A stretch of 64,000 bases of DNA from Bicyclus anynana. Its lineage: Eukaryota; Arthropoda; Insecta; Lepidoptera; Nymphalidae. Numbering within the stretch: the first letter of the stretch is position 1; each line of letters begins with the position of its first letter. The stretch lies in NCBI RefSeq assembly GCF_947172395.1, contig NC_069084.1, positions 7,255,107 to 7,319,106 of the forward strand. Reading direction: 5' to 3'. The translations under genes and the position numbers were made by a program. Below, piece by piece: positions 31,498 through 41,696 of the stretch. The notes beneath the pieces are model-generated. The model made no database searches. It saw only the letters and a list, made by a program, of their open reading frames with translations, and had not been told where the DNA came from.

Positions 31498-31560
31498 TCT
31501 TATACTAATATTGTAAATGCGAATGTCTTTTTATTTGTAGCATGTTTGTTTATAGTCACA
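31498..31560 (+). mobile_element. HEL 5' end only
   Basis: TCTTATACTAATATTGTAAA, TGCGAATGTC and TTTGTTTATAG resemble the start of a HEL. No CTAG terminus follows. Confidence 0.4.
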
Positions 31561-32345
31561 TCCCAGAAATAAAGGAGATTTTTATCAATACGAAAATATC
31601 ATACTTTATATTAAATTTTACCTGCAAAATACTTATACACTCGTACGCTTGTTCAAAGAGAAGTTCTTGCAAGTTGCAACTGAATATTGTCAAGTCAATA
31701 TCTACTGAAGTGGCAGTACTGCTCTAGTGTCGAGAAGCTATTGTCTTTGAGGCGATTTTGTAAACGTTTCGCGGAATATCACAACTTAGTTTCATTAACC
31801 GTCGTTTGAGGTCTTGGGTTCAAGTCATCGTGTTACGAGTTCCACGATTAAGGGTTAGTATTCATTATTTATAGTATCAATAACTCGAGTTCAGTTCTTA
31901 GTCGAACAGCGTGAACACCGTAACGCTGCTTGTCGCGTTAGTGTGCAATAATGTTTTATGTTGTACTTAACAATTGATCATAAATTGTTTAGAGTGAGCA
32001 TGGAGAACATATCGGGCAGGGGAGGTTAGTGTTAATGCATTCTAAAAGGATACCTTAAACCCAAGGTCACAAGTCCTGGGACCTGCTCGAGGTGTTTCCT
32101 CTACCACAAAATGAGAGTACAATCACTGTCGCTGCTACCATGTCATGTCATACTGGGCCAGGCTATGTAATACTAAGCTTTCATCACTTCTAAAAAAATC
32201 GCAATCTGGAGAGAGAAGGTCGTCCCAGACGTTATCATTAACCATCTAACAGTGGTCTATAAAGAATTGAACATTATCACCCTACGCGCGTCAACTGGTG
32301 CAGTGCAGTGGGTGTAAGCTTTATAATATCTTCTCCTATAAGAAG
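31561..32345. other. Intergenic, weak GCAGCGTG-type repeat
   Basis: 31890-31960 (ACAGCGTGAACACCGTAACG, TGTCGCGTTAGTG) is a diverged relative of the repeats at 13.1 and 24.2 kb. No gene was seen. Confidence 0.45.
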
Positions 32346-32490
32346 GATCCCCCACCAGGTGGAGTGACGACATCAAGCGAGTCGCAGGGATATGCTAGAT
32401 GCAGGCGGCTCAGTATCGTGATGTTTGGAAGTCCCTACAAAAGGCCTATGTCCTGCGTGGACGTCCATCGGCTGATATGTTGATGATGAT
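32346..32490 (+). mobile_element. RTE LINE 3' end
   Basis: CCCACCAGGTGGAGTGACGA, GGGATATGCTAGATGCAGGC and CGTCCATCGGCTGATATG with a short GAT tail. The copy is heavily 5'-truncated. Confidence 0.85.
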
Positions 32491-32974
32491 CATAAGTAGG
32501 AACGTCTTTTAATCAGCAGTTAAAATAAGCTGATAATAATAATAAACTTCTAGTATGCCAGAAATTTCATCGTACCATTAACTAGAACGGACAAAGAAGC
32601 TTCAGAGATTTATAGTAAAGTATGCTCTAACTAATTTATGGAACACGTTTAAGCAAGAGTTGTTTGAACTCTTTGGTAATTTCATAGCAAACTTATTAAT
32701 CAGTGTTTTCTTAACTTTGCAAGTATATATGAATAGCAACTCTCAAGGATAGCTATTCTGCCGGCGGCATTCTTGTTTGCCAATAAATTACAAAGTTCCA
32801 GGGAAGCAACTTCTGGGATATCATTAATTATTACGAAGCTCCAATCTTAATATCAGTAATTTCAGTGAATTGTGATTATTTTGGTCGTTGTGACAATGCC
32901 GGGGTGGATATCTAATATAATGGCCATGCTGGAGACCTGCGGCTTATGCACTACTCTGAAAAGTGTTAGTTTGA
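32491..32974. other. Intergenic, no gene seen
   Basis: Nothing was recognised except a block near 32780-32830 (TTGCCAATAAATTACAAAGT) that is inverted near 40365-40390. Confidence 0.4.
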
Positions 32975-33098
32975 CTTATACAAAATTGAGATTATATGTG
33001 ACAAATGTCATCCAGTGCCCACCCTTCGTGGATCTCATACAGTAGGCACTTGTAGGTAGATGACATTTTTTAGTTGATTTAATGTTTATTTTAATGGG
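32975..33098 (+). repeat. Repeat with AAATGTCATCCAGTGC, copy 2
   Basis: Match to 28358-28468 with a small internal insertion (GGCACTTGTAGGTA). It ends just before a MITE insertion. Confidence 0.6.
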
Positions 33099-33105
33099 TT
33101 GTAAT

Positions 33106-33281
33106 CTCAGACCAATTACCATCTATTGGATTTGTATCACACTCAAATTCACTGTGTGTACTTTTAACATCGATTCTATAGACGCAGTTTGTGTGAACTG
33201 CGTCTACCCGTTACATCATGATCATATAGTTTTGACAGAGGGGTAACCTCTAGCGGTTCTATAGAAGGTAATTGGTCCGAT
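33106..33281. mobile_element. MITE of the CTCAGACCAATTA family
   Basis: Termini CTCAGACCAATTACC and GGTAATTGGTCCGAT are inverted. Flanking 8-mers GTTGTAAT (33098-33105) and GTTGTTAT (33282-33289) match at 7 of 8, consistent with the perfect 8-bp duplication of the copy at 4832. The two copies differ in interior length. Confidence 0.7.
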
Positions 33282-33317
33282 GTTGTTATTAAAGACCAAA
33301 TTAGGACAGGTGGGTAT

Positions 33318-33468
33318 ATACGTGTAAGTAACTTGATCGGATCCCTTTTCATTCAACGAAAAGTACGTCATATAAATGACAAATCCCTCGGAAAACTGTC
33401 AGTTTGACAACTAAAATAGAATGAATTTGTTATCAAACGAATCCGATCAAGTTACCTACCAATTTATC
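33318..33468. mobile_element. Short MITE (GTAACTTGATCGGAT ends)
   Basis: The left end AGTAACTTGATCGGATCC and the right end GAATCCGATCAAGTTACC are inverted repeats about 145 bp apart. No coding sequence. Confidence 0.6.
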
Positions 33469-33530
33469 TAGTTATCAGCAATTACCCCCTGCAGTGTTAA
33501 CAATACAAGTACTGCATAGTTTTAATTGTT

Positions 33531-33600
33531 TCACCCGTTCCCGTGAAAATACGGGTATAAAATATAGCATGTGCTGATCGTTAAAGATGTAGCTTTTTAT
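33531..33600 (-). mobile_element. HEL remnant
   Basis: TTTCACCCGTTCCCGTGAAA, ATACGGGTATAAAATATAGC corresponds to the inner side of a reversed HEL 3' hairpin. Both ends are lost. Confidence 0.4.
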
Positions 33601-33659
33601 GGCTCAGTTGATTCATAGATTAACACTTACAACCTCACAACTTACTAGTATATATTTTT

Positions 33660-33920
33660 TATTCTCAACAAGTAAGCCCTTGACTAACCTCACTTGTTAG
33701 ATGATGTAATCTAAGATGGAAGGAGGAGGAAAAGAGGTTTCTAAACGACATCGTACCGGAGCAGCAATAATCGCTGGGCGGTACGTCTATGCGTCTAGGG
33801 TGGTAACTAGCCATGGCTGATGCTTCCCACCAGCCAGACCTGGACCAATTAAGAAAACCTCAATCAGTCCAGCCGTGGATTGGTATTGTAAATCCATCGC
33901 GCACATCACTACGCTACGCA
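33660..33920 (-). mobile_element. SINE-A, diverged
   Basis: Minus strand: TGCGTAGCGTAGTGATGTGC head, GGACTGATTGAGGTTTTCTT, GGTCCAGGTCTGGCTGGTGG, GTACGATGTCGTTTAG and the 3' AAGGGCTTACTTGTTG. Several small deletions. Confidence 0.8.
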
Positions 33921-34092
33921 ATAAACCTATTGTTGTAAATAGAGTTGTACTTTTGTCATTTTGGTGCTCAGAATAGAATTTTGGTGCTATTGACGGAAAA
34001 CTGTTCAGTCCGGTCATGTCCCAAATGTGTGACTTCCGTGCGATGCATTCGCAACAGAAATCAGTGTGTTGAAAAGCATTTTCGATATTCAA

Positions 34093-34815
34093 TATATCAC
34101 GTGACGTAGCAAAATGTGGGATGAATCTGCGTTGGGTCACGGCTGCTGGCGACGTGACGAGAATGTAGCGTGACACTATTGGTAGGCGTCCACAGATCCG
34201 CATCGTACGAATCGGACGCAGTAGCATAGCTAGGTAACCAAGGGCTTTGGTGCAAACTCAAAAATGGGGACCCAATATATCTCAGCTGGTTAGATTTTAT
34301 CAAGTAAAAATATAACATATATCACGTGACGTATATATATCACGTGACGTAACAAAATGTGGGATGAATCTGCGTTGGGTCACGGCTGCTGAGACGTCGA
34401 CGTGACGAGAATGTAGCGTGACACTATTGGTAGGCGTCCACAGATCCGCATCGTACGTATCGGACGCAGTGGCGTAGCTAGGTAACCAAGGGCCCTGCAA
34501 ATAAAAAAGGGGCCCTCCTACTACCTAAACTGCTTAGATTTTATTAAGTAAAAATATTACATATATCATATATCACGTGACGTATATATATATATATCAC
34601 GTGACGTAACAAAATGTGGGATGAATCTACGTTGGGTCACGGCTGCTGGCGACGTGACGAGAATGTAGCGTGACACTATTGGTAGGCGTCCACAGATCCG
34701 CATCGTACGTATCGGACCCAGTGGCGTAGCTAGGTAACCAAGGGCCTTGGTGCAAATAAAAAAATGGGGCCCCACTACTATCTAAACTGGTTAAATTTTA
34801 TCAAGTAAAAATAAT
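34093..34815 (-). repeat. Three tandem units of about 240 bp spanning a transposon end
   Basis: Each unit contains ATCACGTGACGTA, AAATGTGGGATGAATCT, GGCGTCCACAGATCCGCATC and GCGTAGCTAGGTAACCAAGG, starting near 34096, 34336 and 34588. GTGGCGTAGCTAGG resembles a hAT-type 5' terminus, and its inverted partner (CTAGCCCC, TATAACTATGCC) is near 35235-35255. The repeated unit therefore includes host flank plus transposon start. Short (TA)n runs sit at the unit junctions. Confidence 0.75.
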
Positions 34816-34819
34816 AAAC

Positions 34820-35090
34820 ATATCATCATCATTATCTACCCATATTTGGTTCACTGCTGAGCTCGAGTCTTCTCTCAGAAGGGGTTAGGCCAATAGTCCA
34901 CCACTGGCTCAATGCGGATTGGCAGACTTCACACACGCAGAGAATTAAGGAAATTCTCTGGTATGCAGGTTTCCACACAATGTGTTTCCTTCATCGTTTG
35001 AGGCACGTGATATTTTATTTCTTCAAATGTACACAACTGAAAAATTGGAGGTGCTTTCCGGAATAGGAGGCAGAGGTCGTATCCACTGGA
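34820..35090 (-). mobile_element. SINE-B with internal deletion
   Basis: 3' end CAGTGAACCAAATATGGGTA, body CAGAGAATTTCCTTAATTC, and head side CCAGTGGATACGACCTCTGC. The box B segment between TCCGGAA and GCACCTCC is deleted. Confidence 0.8.
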
Positions 35091-35414
35091 TTCTTGTTAA
35101 AAATACACAAATATATAAAAATGCTAAGGTACTTTATCATCAGCTCTCAAGTTGTACAAGCTCAGTTCGATTGCCATTTTCTGGAAAGGATTCGAGGGCC
35201 TCCTGAACTTAAGGGCCCTGGAGAGTTGCACCGCCTAGCCCCTGTATAACTATGCCGGATTGATCGGATGCATCACATCAAACGGATTTTAAATTTTACA
35301 TAAAATCCGTTTAATGCGATGCGTCCAATGCGAATCTGTGGACGCCTCCCGTTAACCACCATCCGTTGCGAATGTACTCGTATTTGTATCATTAAAATTA
35401 CTTAAATTTTGACG
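35091..35414. other. Right portion of the nested MITE/hAT-like complex
   Basis: It contains the putative right end of the element amplified at 34.1-34.8 kb (CCTAGCCCCTGTATAACTAT). A flank that is inverted to the left flank follows (GCGAATCTGTGGACGCCTCC against GGCGTCCACAGATCCGCATC), suggesting an older MITE that received the insertion. Confidence 0.45.
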
Positions 35415-35632
35415 ACTTCTCTGGCGCAGTTGTGCTGTGGATCGCCACAGCGAGGTACTGGGATCGACTCCCAACTCGAGATACTTTTATATTTTTTTAG
35501 TAAGTCAGCCAAGTCTAGTCTGGTGGCATTAGCCGTAGCTACCATCCTACCTAAGACGTACCGCCAAGCGATTTAGCGTTTCTGTATGATATATATAGCG
35601 TGTAGAAACCGTCAAAGGTATGGCTAGAATGA
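35415..35632 (+). mobile_element. SINE-A variant, 3'-truncated
   Basis: Head TCTCTGGCGCAGTTGTGCTG and box B GGGATCGACTCCCAACTCG, then GACGTACCGCCAAGCGATTT and GTGTAGAAACCG. It is cut off at the palindromic MITE that follows. Confidence 0.7.
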
Positions 35633-35636
35633 ATCT

Positions 35637-35827
35637 CCCCCTGTAGCCAAGTGGCACGTCGATTCTCTTTCTACGATCGCAAACGCTTCGTAAACTAGAA
35701 AGATGTATGGGAATGACATTTGCTATCGACAGGTCGTGATCAAGATCTGTCATTCCCATATATTTTTCTAGTTTTCGAAGCGTTTGCGATCGTAGAAAGA
35801 GAATCGACGTGCCAGTTGGCTACAGGG
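35637..35827. mobile_element. Palindromic MITE, copy 2
   Basis: CCCCCTGTAGCCAAGTGGCA, CGTCGATTCTCTTTCTACGA, TCGCAAACGCTTCG and the exact inverse on the right. Arms are about 80 bp. Better conserved than copy 1 at 2596-2799. Confidence 0.85.
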
Positions 35828-35875
35828 ACTGTACCTCTTTCAAGCAAGCTTGCTTCTATCTTAGATGTTTGATGA

Positions 35876-36167
35876 TCTTTACAAGTTAGCCCTTGATTAC
35901 AATCTCACCTGATCGTAGTTGATGATGCAGTCTAAGATGGAAGCGGGCTAACTTGTTTAGAGGAGGATGAAAATCCACACCCCATTTCGGTTTCTACACG
36001 ACATCGTACCGGAACGCTAAATCGCTTGGCGGTACGTCTTTGTCGGTAGGGTGGTAACTAGTCACGGCTGAAGCCTCCCACCAGCCAGACCTGGACCAAT
36101 TAAGAAAATCTCAATTGTCCCAGCCGGGGATCGAACCCAGGACCTCCGTTTTGTAAATCCACCGCGT
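35876..36167 (-). mobile_element. SINE-A, nearly full length
   Basis: Minus strand: ATTTACAAAACGGAGGTCCT, GGGTTCGATCCCCGGCTGGG, GGTCCAGGTCTGGCTGGTGG and 3' TCAAGGGCTAACTTGTAA. Only the box A part of the head is missing. Confidence 0.88.
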
Positions 36168-36466
36168 CAAAACAGATGGGCATCATAGGTTTTAAATTCT
36201 CTAGACAAAATGACATAATGTACAAAGTTCATACGACAGTATATTGGCAAGTTTAAAAAAAAATAGAACGACACTGTCACTGCAGTGGTCGGCAAAATTC
36301 AAACAAAACATTGTGTCCGAGATATTTCACGTATGCACCTAGTAGTTAACCCACATGTCGCCGCAACATGCAGCTTTATTTGTATCAATGTATTACTTGC
36401 ATTTGTATTCATTTCCATTTCTGTTTGTATCACTGACTGCAAATTTACTCTCTGATTTTTCTTGTA
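36168..36466. other. Intergenic, no gene seen
   Basis: Nothing was recognised. Confidence 0.4.
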
Positions 36467-36660
36467 CTATCTGACGCTGTGGTTATACCCGCGTGGTTCC
36501 CGTAACCGTAGGAAAACGGAGATGATATATAGCCTATAGCCTTCCTCGATAAATGGGCTATCTAACACTGAAGCAATTTTTCAAATCAGACCAGTAGTTC
36601 CTGAGATTAGCGCGTTCAATCAAACAAACTCTTCAGCTTTATAATTATATTAGTACTAGA
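36467..36660 (-). mobile_element. HEL with mutated termini
   Basis: Minus strand starts TCTAGTACTAATATAATTAT, then AAAGCTGAAGAGTTTGTTTG. The 3' side reads CGCGGGTATAACCACAGCGT, with CAGATAG in place of CAGCTAG. Confidence 0.75.
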
Positions 36661-37309
36661 TGGCGCTAGTAGTACGTTATGCCTCGGCAACGTTTGGTGT
36701 TACAAAATGGTATAAGTAAAATCTCACATTGCGATGGAATGTAATTAATTATTTATATATATTCATATAATTTGATTTAGAAAATTAGAAATTAACGTAA
36801 AGTAATAAAACTATTTAACTTTGTTTTGAGTACAAATTTTAAACTACCTTATCTTTAGATTTCCACACAACAGAAAAAAAAGATTATTAAAAAGTAAAAC
36901 ACTCAATCGTCATAGTCCTACTAATATAAATGTTAGTTTTCCTTGAATCATGTTGCCTGTATAATTTAGATTTGGTAAACCAAGACGTCGCGTAATTGTC
37001 TAATTAGCGTTGCCTAATTACTTACTGTACGCATTGAATTGCTAGTGTTTGAGTAGATTTTGTTTTGTTGAGTACATACAATGTTTTGCAATCACGTAGT
37101 ATTTTGCAGTTCATATATTATTTAAAGCAACTTTATATATAGGTACTGTATATAATGAATTTGACGATGTATGAAAAATGAGGACGAGATGTACTTCAGA
37201 AAATCGTCGAAAATGAGTATTATTTTAATTCATATTTTACATTTTATAGACTTATAGTTTTTTTTTAATATATAATATATATATATTTTTTTCTATTATT
37301 ACTACAACG
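36661..37309. other. AT-rich intergenic, no gene seen
   Basis: It includes a (TA)n-rich stretch at 37265-37285. Confidence 0.45.
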
Positions 37310-37530
37310 TGCAATTGTCAAAAATATTCTTTGCAATTGCTCGTTGTAGAGTCAACATCTCCTGAGGATGCTCCGGTTTCGGGTGAATCGTACGTAGAGA
37401 GTATTTTGTCGGATCTGGGTGACGTTGTCGCGTGGGTTCGTCGGCTTTTCGCGGACAATATAAATAAATTATTATATATTCATGATGAACTTCCGCAATG
37501 TAACGCCAGCTTCTATCCAATATTATAATT
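37310..37530 (+). repeat. Repeat fragment with degenerate hammerhead-like core
   Basis: Contains CTGAGGA (37362-37368), a short stem-loop CCG-GTTT-CGG, then GAATC (37385-37389). This has the order of hammerhead ribozyme conserved boxes (CUGANGA, helix II, GAAA), with the second box mutated and one extra base after the first. Hammerheads of this kind are known in Penelope-like retroelements. No reverse transcriptase is present. The open frame across it (37331-37528) has no known motif. Confidence 0.3.
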
Positions 37531-37814
37531 TTTTGTCATTTTCGTATTTTTAATATGATGTTAAACTTTTTATTAAATACCGGAACCGACAGCTTAAGAC
37601 TTAAATAAAGGTCTATTTCCAACGCCCAAAATTGAAAATGCAACCATAGCTCGAAAAAAGCGTCGTGTTTCAAGAACTCTGTCGTGTGAACATATACTTG
37701 GTTTTTTAACGTCCGTTAACAAATATCTCGTGCGAATGGCGGCTTAAGCTGTCGGTCCCGGTATTTAAAAAAAAGTTTAACATCATATTAAAAATATGAA
37801 AATGACAAAAATAT
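37524..37814. mobile_element. Fold-back MITE (arms about 70 bp)
   Basis: The left arm TTTTTGTCATTTTCGTATTT, TTAATATGATGTTAAACTTT, ATTAAATACCGGAACCGACA is inverted at the right as TGTCGGTCCCGGTATTTAAA ... GAAAATGACAAAAATA. The interior of about 145 bp has no coding capacity. Confidence 0.75.
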
Positions 37815-37815
37815 A

Positions 37816-38007
37816 TCTATACTAATATTATAAAGCTAAAGAGTTTGTTTGTTTGAACGCGCTAAGCTCAGGGACTACTAGTCCGATTTGAAAAATTCTT
37901 TCAGTGTTAGATAGCCCTTTTATCGAGGAAGGCTAAAGGCTATATATTATCTCCATACTCCTACGGGAACGGGCACCACGCGGGTGAAACCGCGCGGCGT
38001 CAGCTAG
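37816..38007 (+). mobile_element. Complete HEL (192 bp)
   Basis: TCTATACTAATATTATAAAG to CGCGCGGCGTCAGCTAG, preceded by A and followed by T. It abuts the fold-back element, whose terminal ATAT supplied the target. Confidence 0.9.
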
Positions 38008-38299
38008 TAAGTATGTAAAATGTAAACTTACCATGGTCCACAAAGCAAGGAGGTAACTCCACCAACTTCCCCACCCGATAACCCGGGGGTTATCTACTAA
38101 AAAAAATTTCTATAAAGAGAACCATAAACAATTCTAAAGATGCTGATTTTATGCAAGAAGTTCCCGGAACTTTATAATTATTATGCGGTATAGTTCACCG
38201 GAAGAATATTAATCAAATGAAAATTAAAAATACTTTTAGAATAGAATACTTTAGAATATATTGTGTTTTGTTGTTTAACTATTTTCTATTGTGTTGTAG

Positions 38300-38469
38300 G
38301 AAAATACAAGGTGGGCAAAAGAAATAACAGAAAGCTAAGAAACATGATAAGAAGAAAGGAATGTCAGAGAAAAAGACAGAGGGACATTTTTCGACAGCTT
38401 GCATGCACTCTTGATCAAAGAAAATCTAGGTTTCTAGTTAAAATTACAACTTGTCAAAAATCGTCATAA
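38300..38469 (+). CDS. Possible terminal exon, unrecognised basic protein
   Basis: A T-rich tract ending TGTTGTAG at 38292-38299 would serve as a splice acceptor. The following frame reads GKYKVGKRNNRKLRNMIRRK and continues as a Lys/Arg-rich, probably helical sequence with Cys residues, to a TAA at 38467-38469. I recognise no family. No donor partner exon or nearby AATAAA was found. It may be a decayed transposon or host exon. Confidence 0.2.
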
Positions 38470-38569
38470 TATACTCCGCGCCACGAAACAAGTCCAGTAG
38501 ACGCGGCGCTAACATTTGGTAATGGCATCTTATTGTCATTTATCTAAGGCAATGTCAATATTAGTTCAG

Positions 38570-38775
38570 GTTTTAGCCGTGGGACTTCAAAGACGTATCG
38601 CCAAGCGATATAGTGTCCGGTACGATGTCGTGTAGCATCCGAAAGCAAAAATACCACTATCTCTTTCATTGCGTTGGTACGAAGGAGATAGGACTGGGAC
38701 AACTCCGATGACATAAGAGGAAATACCACTATCTCTTTCATTGCGTTGCTACGAAAGAGATGGCACAACTCCGAT
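38570..38775 (+). repeat. SINE-A scrap plus tandem duplication
   Basis: 38570-38645 is a SINE-A body piece (GACGTATCGCCAAGCGATAT, CCGGTACGATGTCGTGTAG). 38648-38775 holds two copies of a block (AATACCACTATCTCTTTCAT, TGCGTTG, ACGAA.GAGAT..) about 75 bp apart. Confidence 0.6.
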
Positions 38776-39129
38776 GCCATTGGACGAAATTTTGTCTGTT
38801 TTTCTTCCCTGGTCTCATGTTAGGATGTCTGGCACTTTCTGGTGTATATAAATGATAAATGTGTTGATTTGCCTTTTGGTTGTATTAATTTAGTAGGAAC
38901 ATTTATAAAGGTAGAGCCTTCATTCAGTTATTGTTATTTGTAAGTTTATAGTAAGTTTGTCACTTCGTTAGTAAGTTATTGAAAAACAAAGACGCCGCTC
39001 GGATACCTACTCGTACTTTCTAAAATGTCGTGGAAACATTGGCTATTATAACTTTAGAATTTCTAGAATGTTGTATGTCAAGTTAGCAATTGTTTTTCTT
39101 GAAAATTTCCAAATTTTTCTTCTCTTTTT
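38776..39129. other. Intergenic, no gene seen
   Basis: No repeat or exon was recognised. Confidence 0.45.
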
Positions 39130-39355
39130 TGACCGACTTCAAAAAAGGAGGAGGCAATTCGACGCATATGTTTTTTTAATGTAATTTGTTACCTCATAAT
39201 TTCGTCATTTACTACCAACCAAATTTGAAAATTCAATTTTTGTTTGAAAGAGCAACTTCAAGATTAGTCCCATTTCATTTTTAATTTACATGAAAATCGG
39301 TTTAGTAATTTTGTGTTAAAATCAGAGTAACTGAAATACGTCTATGAAGTCGGTT
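39130..39355. mobile_element. Small element with ACCGACTTC/GAAGTCGG ends
   Basis: Left TGACCGACTTCAAAAAAGGA, right CTATGAAGTCGGTT. It contains ATGAAAATCGGTTTAGTAAT. Termini resemble those of the compound element at 15688-16995. No coding sequence. Confidence 0.55.
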
Positions 39356-39445
39356 CCATTTATAAGATAAAAAGATTAAAGTATTAAATATAAATAGAAA
39401 AGCGAAAATACTTCAAGTGATTGAAGCCAAGTAGAATAGAAAATA

Positions 39446-39945
39446 TAGCACATAGCATACAAGGTGTTTTCTATATTAGCATCGCTGCAATCACTCTAGA
39501 ACAGGGTTCTCAAACTCTCGGCTCTACGAACCCCAGTTAAAAAAAAAGAAAAAATAAATTTGACTGTTGAAGACATAGCATACAAGGTGTTTTCTATATT
39601 AGCATCGCTGCAATCACTCTAGAACAGGGTTTCTCAAACTCTCGGCTCTACGAACCCCAGTTAAAAAAAAAGAAAAAATAAATTTGACTGTTGAAGACAT
39701 AGCATACAAGGTGTTTTCTATATTAGCATCGCTGCAATCACTCTAGAACTGGGTTTCTCAAACTCTCGGCTCTACGAACCCCAGTTAAAAAAAAAGAAAA
39801 AATAAATTTGACTGTTGAAGACATAGCATACAAGGTTTTTTCTATATTAGCTTTGCTGCAATCACTCTAGAACAGGGTTTCTCAAACTCTCGGCTCTACG
39901 AACCCCAGTTAAAAAAAAGAAAAAATAAATTTGACTGTTGAAGAA
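39446..39945 (+). repeat. Four tandem 123-124 bp units spanning a hAT end
   Basis: Unit anchors AGCATACAAGG lie at 39454, 39577, 39701 and 39825. Each unit holds host flank (ATTAGCATCGCTGCAATCAC, TCTAGAA) plus the first part of the hAT-like MITE (CAGGGTTTCTCAAACTCTCG...). Units differ by only a few bases. Confidence 0.9.
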
Positions 39946-40195
39946 AATAAGGTTTTTATTTGAATAAATGGTAGCACATAAAGTACCAAAAATGTCTTTG
40001 TAATATTAATGCAATGGGTGTGCTTGTTTCTTGTAGCTAATTAATTCAATGTTATGAGTCATTTTGGACAATTATAACCTTAATTCTGACTTGGTATTAG
40101 TTATTAAGCCACCATTACGTAAATCTTGTCACGAACCCACTGCCGTCGAATGGCGAACCCCTAGAGGCTCGCGTACCCCACTTTGAGAAACCTTG
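39873..40195. mobile_element. hAT-like MITE (323 bp, last array unit to right end)
   Basis: Termini CAGGGTTTCTCAAACT and, inverted, CTTTGAGAAACCTTG. Flanking 8-mers CTCTAGAA (first unit, 39494-39501) and CTCAAGAA (40196-40203) match at 7 of 8. A relative is at 23854-24027. Confidence 0.8.
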
Positions 40196-40203
40196 CTCAA
40201 GAA

Positions 40204-41327
40204 TATTAACTAAAGAATCCTATTTACCAACAAAGAATATCTACCTCTATTGTATTTGAAGTTGTTATTATAGCAATGTTCTTGAGAGAACTCGTCCTGA
40301 TTATGTTATTACTGAGATCAGAGCTTCGTTAGAATTAATGATATTCAAGAACTTCCTCGCGTGGAACTTTGTAATTTATTGGCAAACAAGGACCGCCTCG
40401 CCGGCTGAATTTCCCCGAGCATTATCAAGAATACCTATAACTACTTGTAGATAGGTTGGGACGTTGACTTACTGCGAGTAAAAACAGCTGAGGAATTTGA
40501 CTAGCTTTAACGGTATTTGTAGGAAGAAAAAAATTAGTTAAGAAAGCTTGTTCTTTACCAATATACTTTTAGCAGACTCAGAAGTGATTACAAACATAAG
40601 AAAACTAATGTCGAACTTTTTCATATTCACAACACCTTGTCTGGAGAACTTAATTAACAAATCAAACTGTAACCAAAATAAGAACCTAGAATGGGTCTTA
40701 TTTTTTTAACTTAATTTTTTTATAACACTTTTCTATTTTATAATAGAAAAGTATTATAAAACAATTAAGTTAGAAACAAAACCCGACTACGTAAACGTAA
40801 AATAAGTGCGACCACGGCTCTACCTTGGCCATTTTTGTTACGCATCTCTCTATTTAGATATGAATTATTTTCGTTGTTTCTTCCTTTTTAACCCCTTTTT
40901 TACGTAGTTTTTAACTTAAGTTGTTTAGCCGAGGTATCACAATTTTTGTCTAGTTAGTATTTCATAGATTCATGCCATATCCGCAGAAGTTTACCATTGG
41001 AAAGAAATTTAATTATAATCATGAAGATAGAAGATAATTTTATGCCCAACTATGATATATTACGAGTGAATGTAGCTCAGACACCGCGGAATAAAGTTAC
41101 CGGCAGATTGCACGCAATTCATCCAGTTAGCAACATTAATTAGTAAAATTATCTCTTCACAACTTGTTATACTGCTACAATCTCCTTTAGGTACATTAGG
41201 TATATTGTAATGTATTCTTGTACATTGTATACGAAATTACAATTACAATTTTCAATGTTCTAGAAATAGTTGTTCGGTTGTACAGTGGTTAGCCTCTGAT
41301 AAAAAAATCCCGGGTTTAAGTTCTAGT
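40204..41327. other. AT-rich intergenic, no gene seen
   Basis: A hairpin of TAACACTTTTCTATT / AATAGAAAAGTATTA lies at 40724-40758. A tRNA-like scrap may lie at 41270-41325. Confidence 0.4.
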
Positions 41328-41339
41328 ACAGAATATGAA

Positions 41340-41696
41340 GATGGTTCTTCTGCGGATCTCCTCATTTCTGATTCGATCACGCAGAGATACCCCGAGCATA
41401 GCCTGTTCCATCGCTCGCTGGGTGATTTTGAGTCTTCTTATAGCCATAGTTAGCGATGTGTCAACGAGTCGCGAAGCTGAAGTGGCATGTGGCAATGGGC
41501 GGGGCAGATAGTTCTAAGACCCGATGTTGGAGTTCAAAGGTGCTGGAATAGCAACCCCGCACTACAAAGCGCAGTGTTGGTCCACCAGGGATTCGCTGGA
41601 TGCAGGCGGCTCAGGATCGTGATGTTTGGAAGTCCCTACAAAAGGCCTATGTCCTGCAGTGGACGTCCATCGGCTGTTATGATGATGATGATGATG
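41340..41696. mobile_element. RTE insertion with 5' inversion (twin priming)
   Basis: 41340-41457 is minus-strand RTE sequence (GGTTCTTCTGCGGATCTCCT ... CTATGGCTATAAGAAGACTC when reversed). 41461-41696 is plus-strand sequence of the part that normally follows it (AACGAGTCGCGAAGCTGAAG to GTCCATCGGCTG, (GAT)n). About 20 bases are lost at the junction. ACAGAATATGAA (41328-41339) and ACAGGATATGAA (41697-41708) are the target duplication (11 of 12). Confidence 0.9.

Noticed and set aside
34300..34775. Repeated 66-73 aa frames
   Set aside because: Shadow frames of the tandem units of about 240 bp; they repeat the same peptide and have no independent support.
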